A DNA stretch of 64,000 bases from NCBI GenBank assembly GCA_051747265.1, contig JBNJFY010000004.1:310001-374000 (forward strand), read 5' to 3'. Source of the stretch: JBNJFY01 sp051747265 (GTDB lineage Bacteria > Bacteroidota > Rhodothermia > Balneolales > Balneolaceae). Position numbers and translations under genes: made by a program. A model generated the notes under the pieces. That model made no database searches. It was given only the letters and a program-made list of their open reading frames with translations, and had not been told where the DNA came from. Shown here one piece after another: positions 63,538 to 64,000 of the stretch (position 1 is the first letter of the stretch; the number at the start of each line of letters is the position of its first letter).

Positions 63538-64000
63538 ATGCTAAAGTTCTACATACGGGAAATACCCGAGGGTCAAAGCTCGAAAACGGTTCAATTAGAA
63601 CCCGAGGATCTAGATCTATCTCCCTACGAGTTTAAGGGAGGAAGTGTAGACTTTGAGTTTGAGCGAGCATTGCACTTTATTGAAGTGCAATTTACCGCGC
63701 ATGCGGACGTCGAACTGGTCTGTGACCGTTCACTTCGCCCGTATATCCATCACATAGATGCGGAGTATAAGATCGTATTCAAAGTGGATGTGCGAGAAGA
63801 GACGGAAACAGAAGAAGCGGCCATACGTCGTTTTAATTTCGATACCAACACGTTTAGTGTAGCAGATGAAGTGCGGGATACGATCATGCTTCATGTCCCC
63901 ATTAAAAAAGTTCATCCTGACTACGTAGCCGAGGATGGTACGCTGGAAAAATTTGAAACGAAAAAATATGGCGAGCCCGACGTTCCGGATGAACCGGAGG
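63538..64000 (+). CDS. YceD/DUF177-family protein (partial, runs off the window)
   Basis: The frame is open from ATG 63538 to the last base, giving 154 residues. It starts MLKFYIREIPEGQSSKTVQL and contains VQFTAHADVELVCDRSLRPY, close to the DUF177 signature in which a C-x-R-C-L segment is typical; here only one Cys is present. Family members help 23S rRNA accumulation and usually sit just before rpmF (ribosomal protein L32) and plsX. The acidic stretch GEPDVPDEPE near the end fits. The true length cannot be seen. Confidence 0.75.
   Translation, partial: MLKFYIREIPEGQSSKTVQLEPEDLDLSPYEFKGGSVDFEFERALHFIEVQFTAHADVELVCDRSLRPYIHHIDAEYKIVFKVDVREETETEEAAIRRFNFDTNTFSVADEVRDTIMLHVPIKKVHPDYVAEDGTLEKFETKKYGEPDVPDEPE

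Noticed and set aside
1..64000. CRISPR array, prophage, rRNA or tRNA genes
   Set aside because: No regularly spaced direct repeats, phage structural genes, or conserved RNA blocks were recognised apart from the cobalamin riboswitch.

Overview
The window looks like a chromosomal segment from a member of the Bacteroidota/Balneolota group (Balneola- or Rhodothermus-like). The signs are a Por/T9SS C-terminal sorting domain at the left edge, a Bacteroidota-type CrtY lycopene cyclase, DUF5683 and DUF6588 proteins, a class II (B12-dependent) ribonucleotide reductase as the only RNR seen, an isolated atpDC pair, and mostly weak Shine-Dalgarno signals. This placement is inferred from gene content; there is no rRNA or other direct taxonomic marker.

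Layout. 0-2 kb: end of a secreted T9SS protein, an aldo/keto reductase and an acyl-ACP thioesterase. 2-9.6 kb: a leftward efflux operon (lipoprotein adaptor, then two RND pumps in tandem). 9.7-11.4 kb: an exported amidase. 11.5-19 kb: a vitamin B12 block, with a cobalamin riboswitch, a BtuB-type TonB receptor and a BtuG-like surface beta-propeller lipoprotein. A 518-bp AT-rich gap with four same-orientation DnaA-box-like sites follows, then the B12-dependent nrdJ. 19-25.5 kb: accessory genes (PIG-L deacetylase, crtY, anti-sigma-like protein, ankyrin protein, DUF481 protein, methyltransferase, RluA-type pseudouridine synthase). 25.6-36.7 kb: a rightward housekeeping run (uvrC, ECF sigma/anti-sigma, parA-parB, DUF5683, LOG protein, MltD-like transglycosylase, TPR protein, transketolase). 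36.8-52.6 kb: SpoIIE-type phosphatase, polA, DUF6588 protein, rsgA, lon, uvrD/pcrA, valS, rsmB. 52.9-54.9 kb: atpD-atpC. 55.0-56.25 kb: a RAYT (Y1/HUH) transposase embedded in a family of REP-like palindromes. 56.25-61.3 kb: a leftward envelope operon (polyprenyl synthase, NYN protein, LpxH-like hydrolase, PBP1A). 61.5-64 kb: pgi, a deoxynucleoside kinase and the start of a YceD/DUF177 protein.

How the parts fit. The B12 block joins a sensor (riboswitch), surface capture (BtuG-like), outer-membrane import (BtuB) and a major consumer (NrdJ). The DnaA-box cluster sits between uptake and RNR, about 14 kb from parAB, so it is either a candidate replication origin or a DnaA-controlled nrdJ promoter. 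The most distinctive mobile signal is the RAYT/REP cluster. It has at least four full palindromes plus half copies, all confined to the ~1.2 kb around the transposase, and every copy that includes the relevant segment keeps a CTAC/GTAG tetranucleotide. No tRNA, rRNA, CRISPR array, prophage or complete insertion sequence was recognised.
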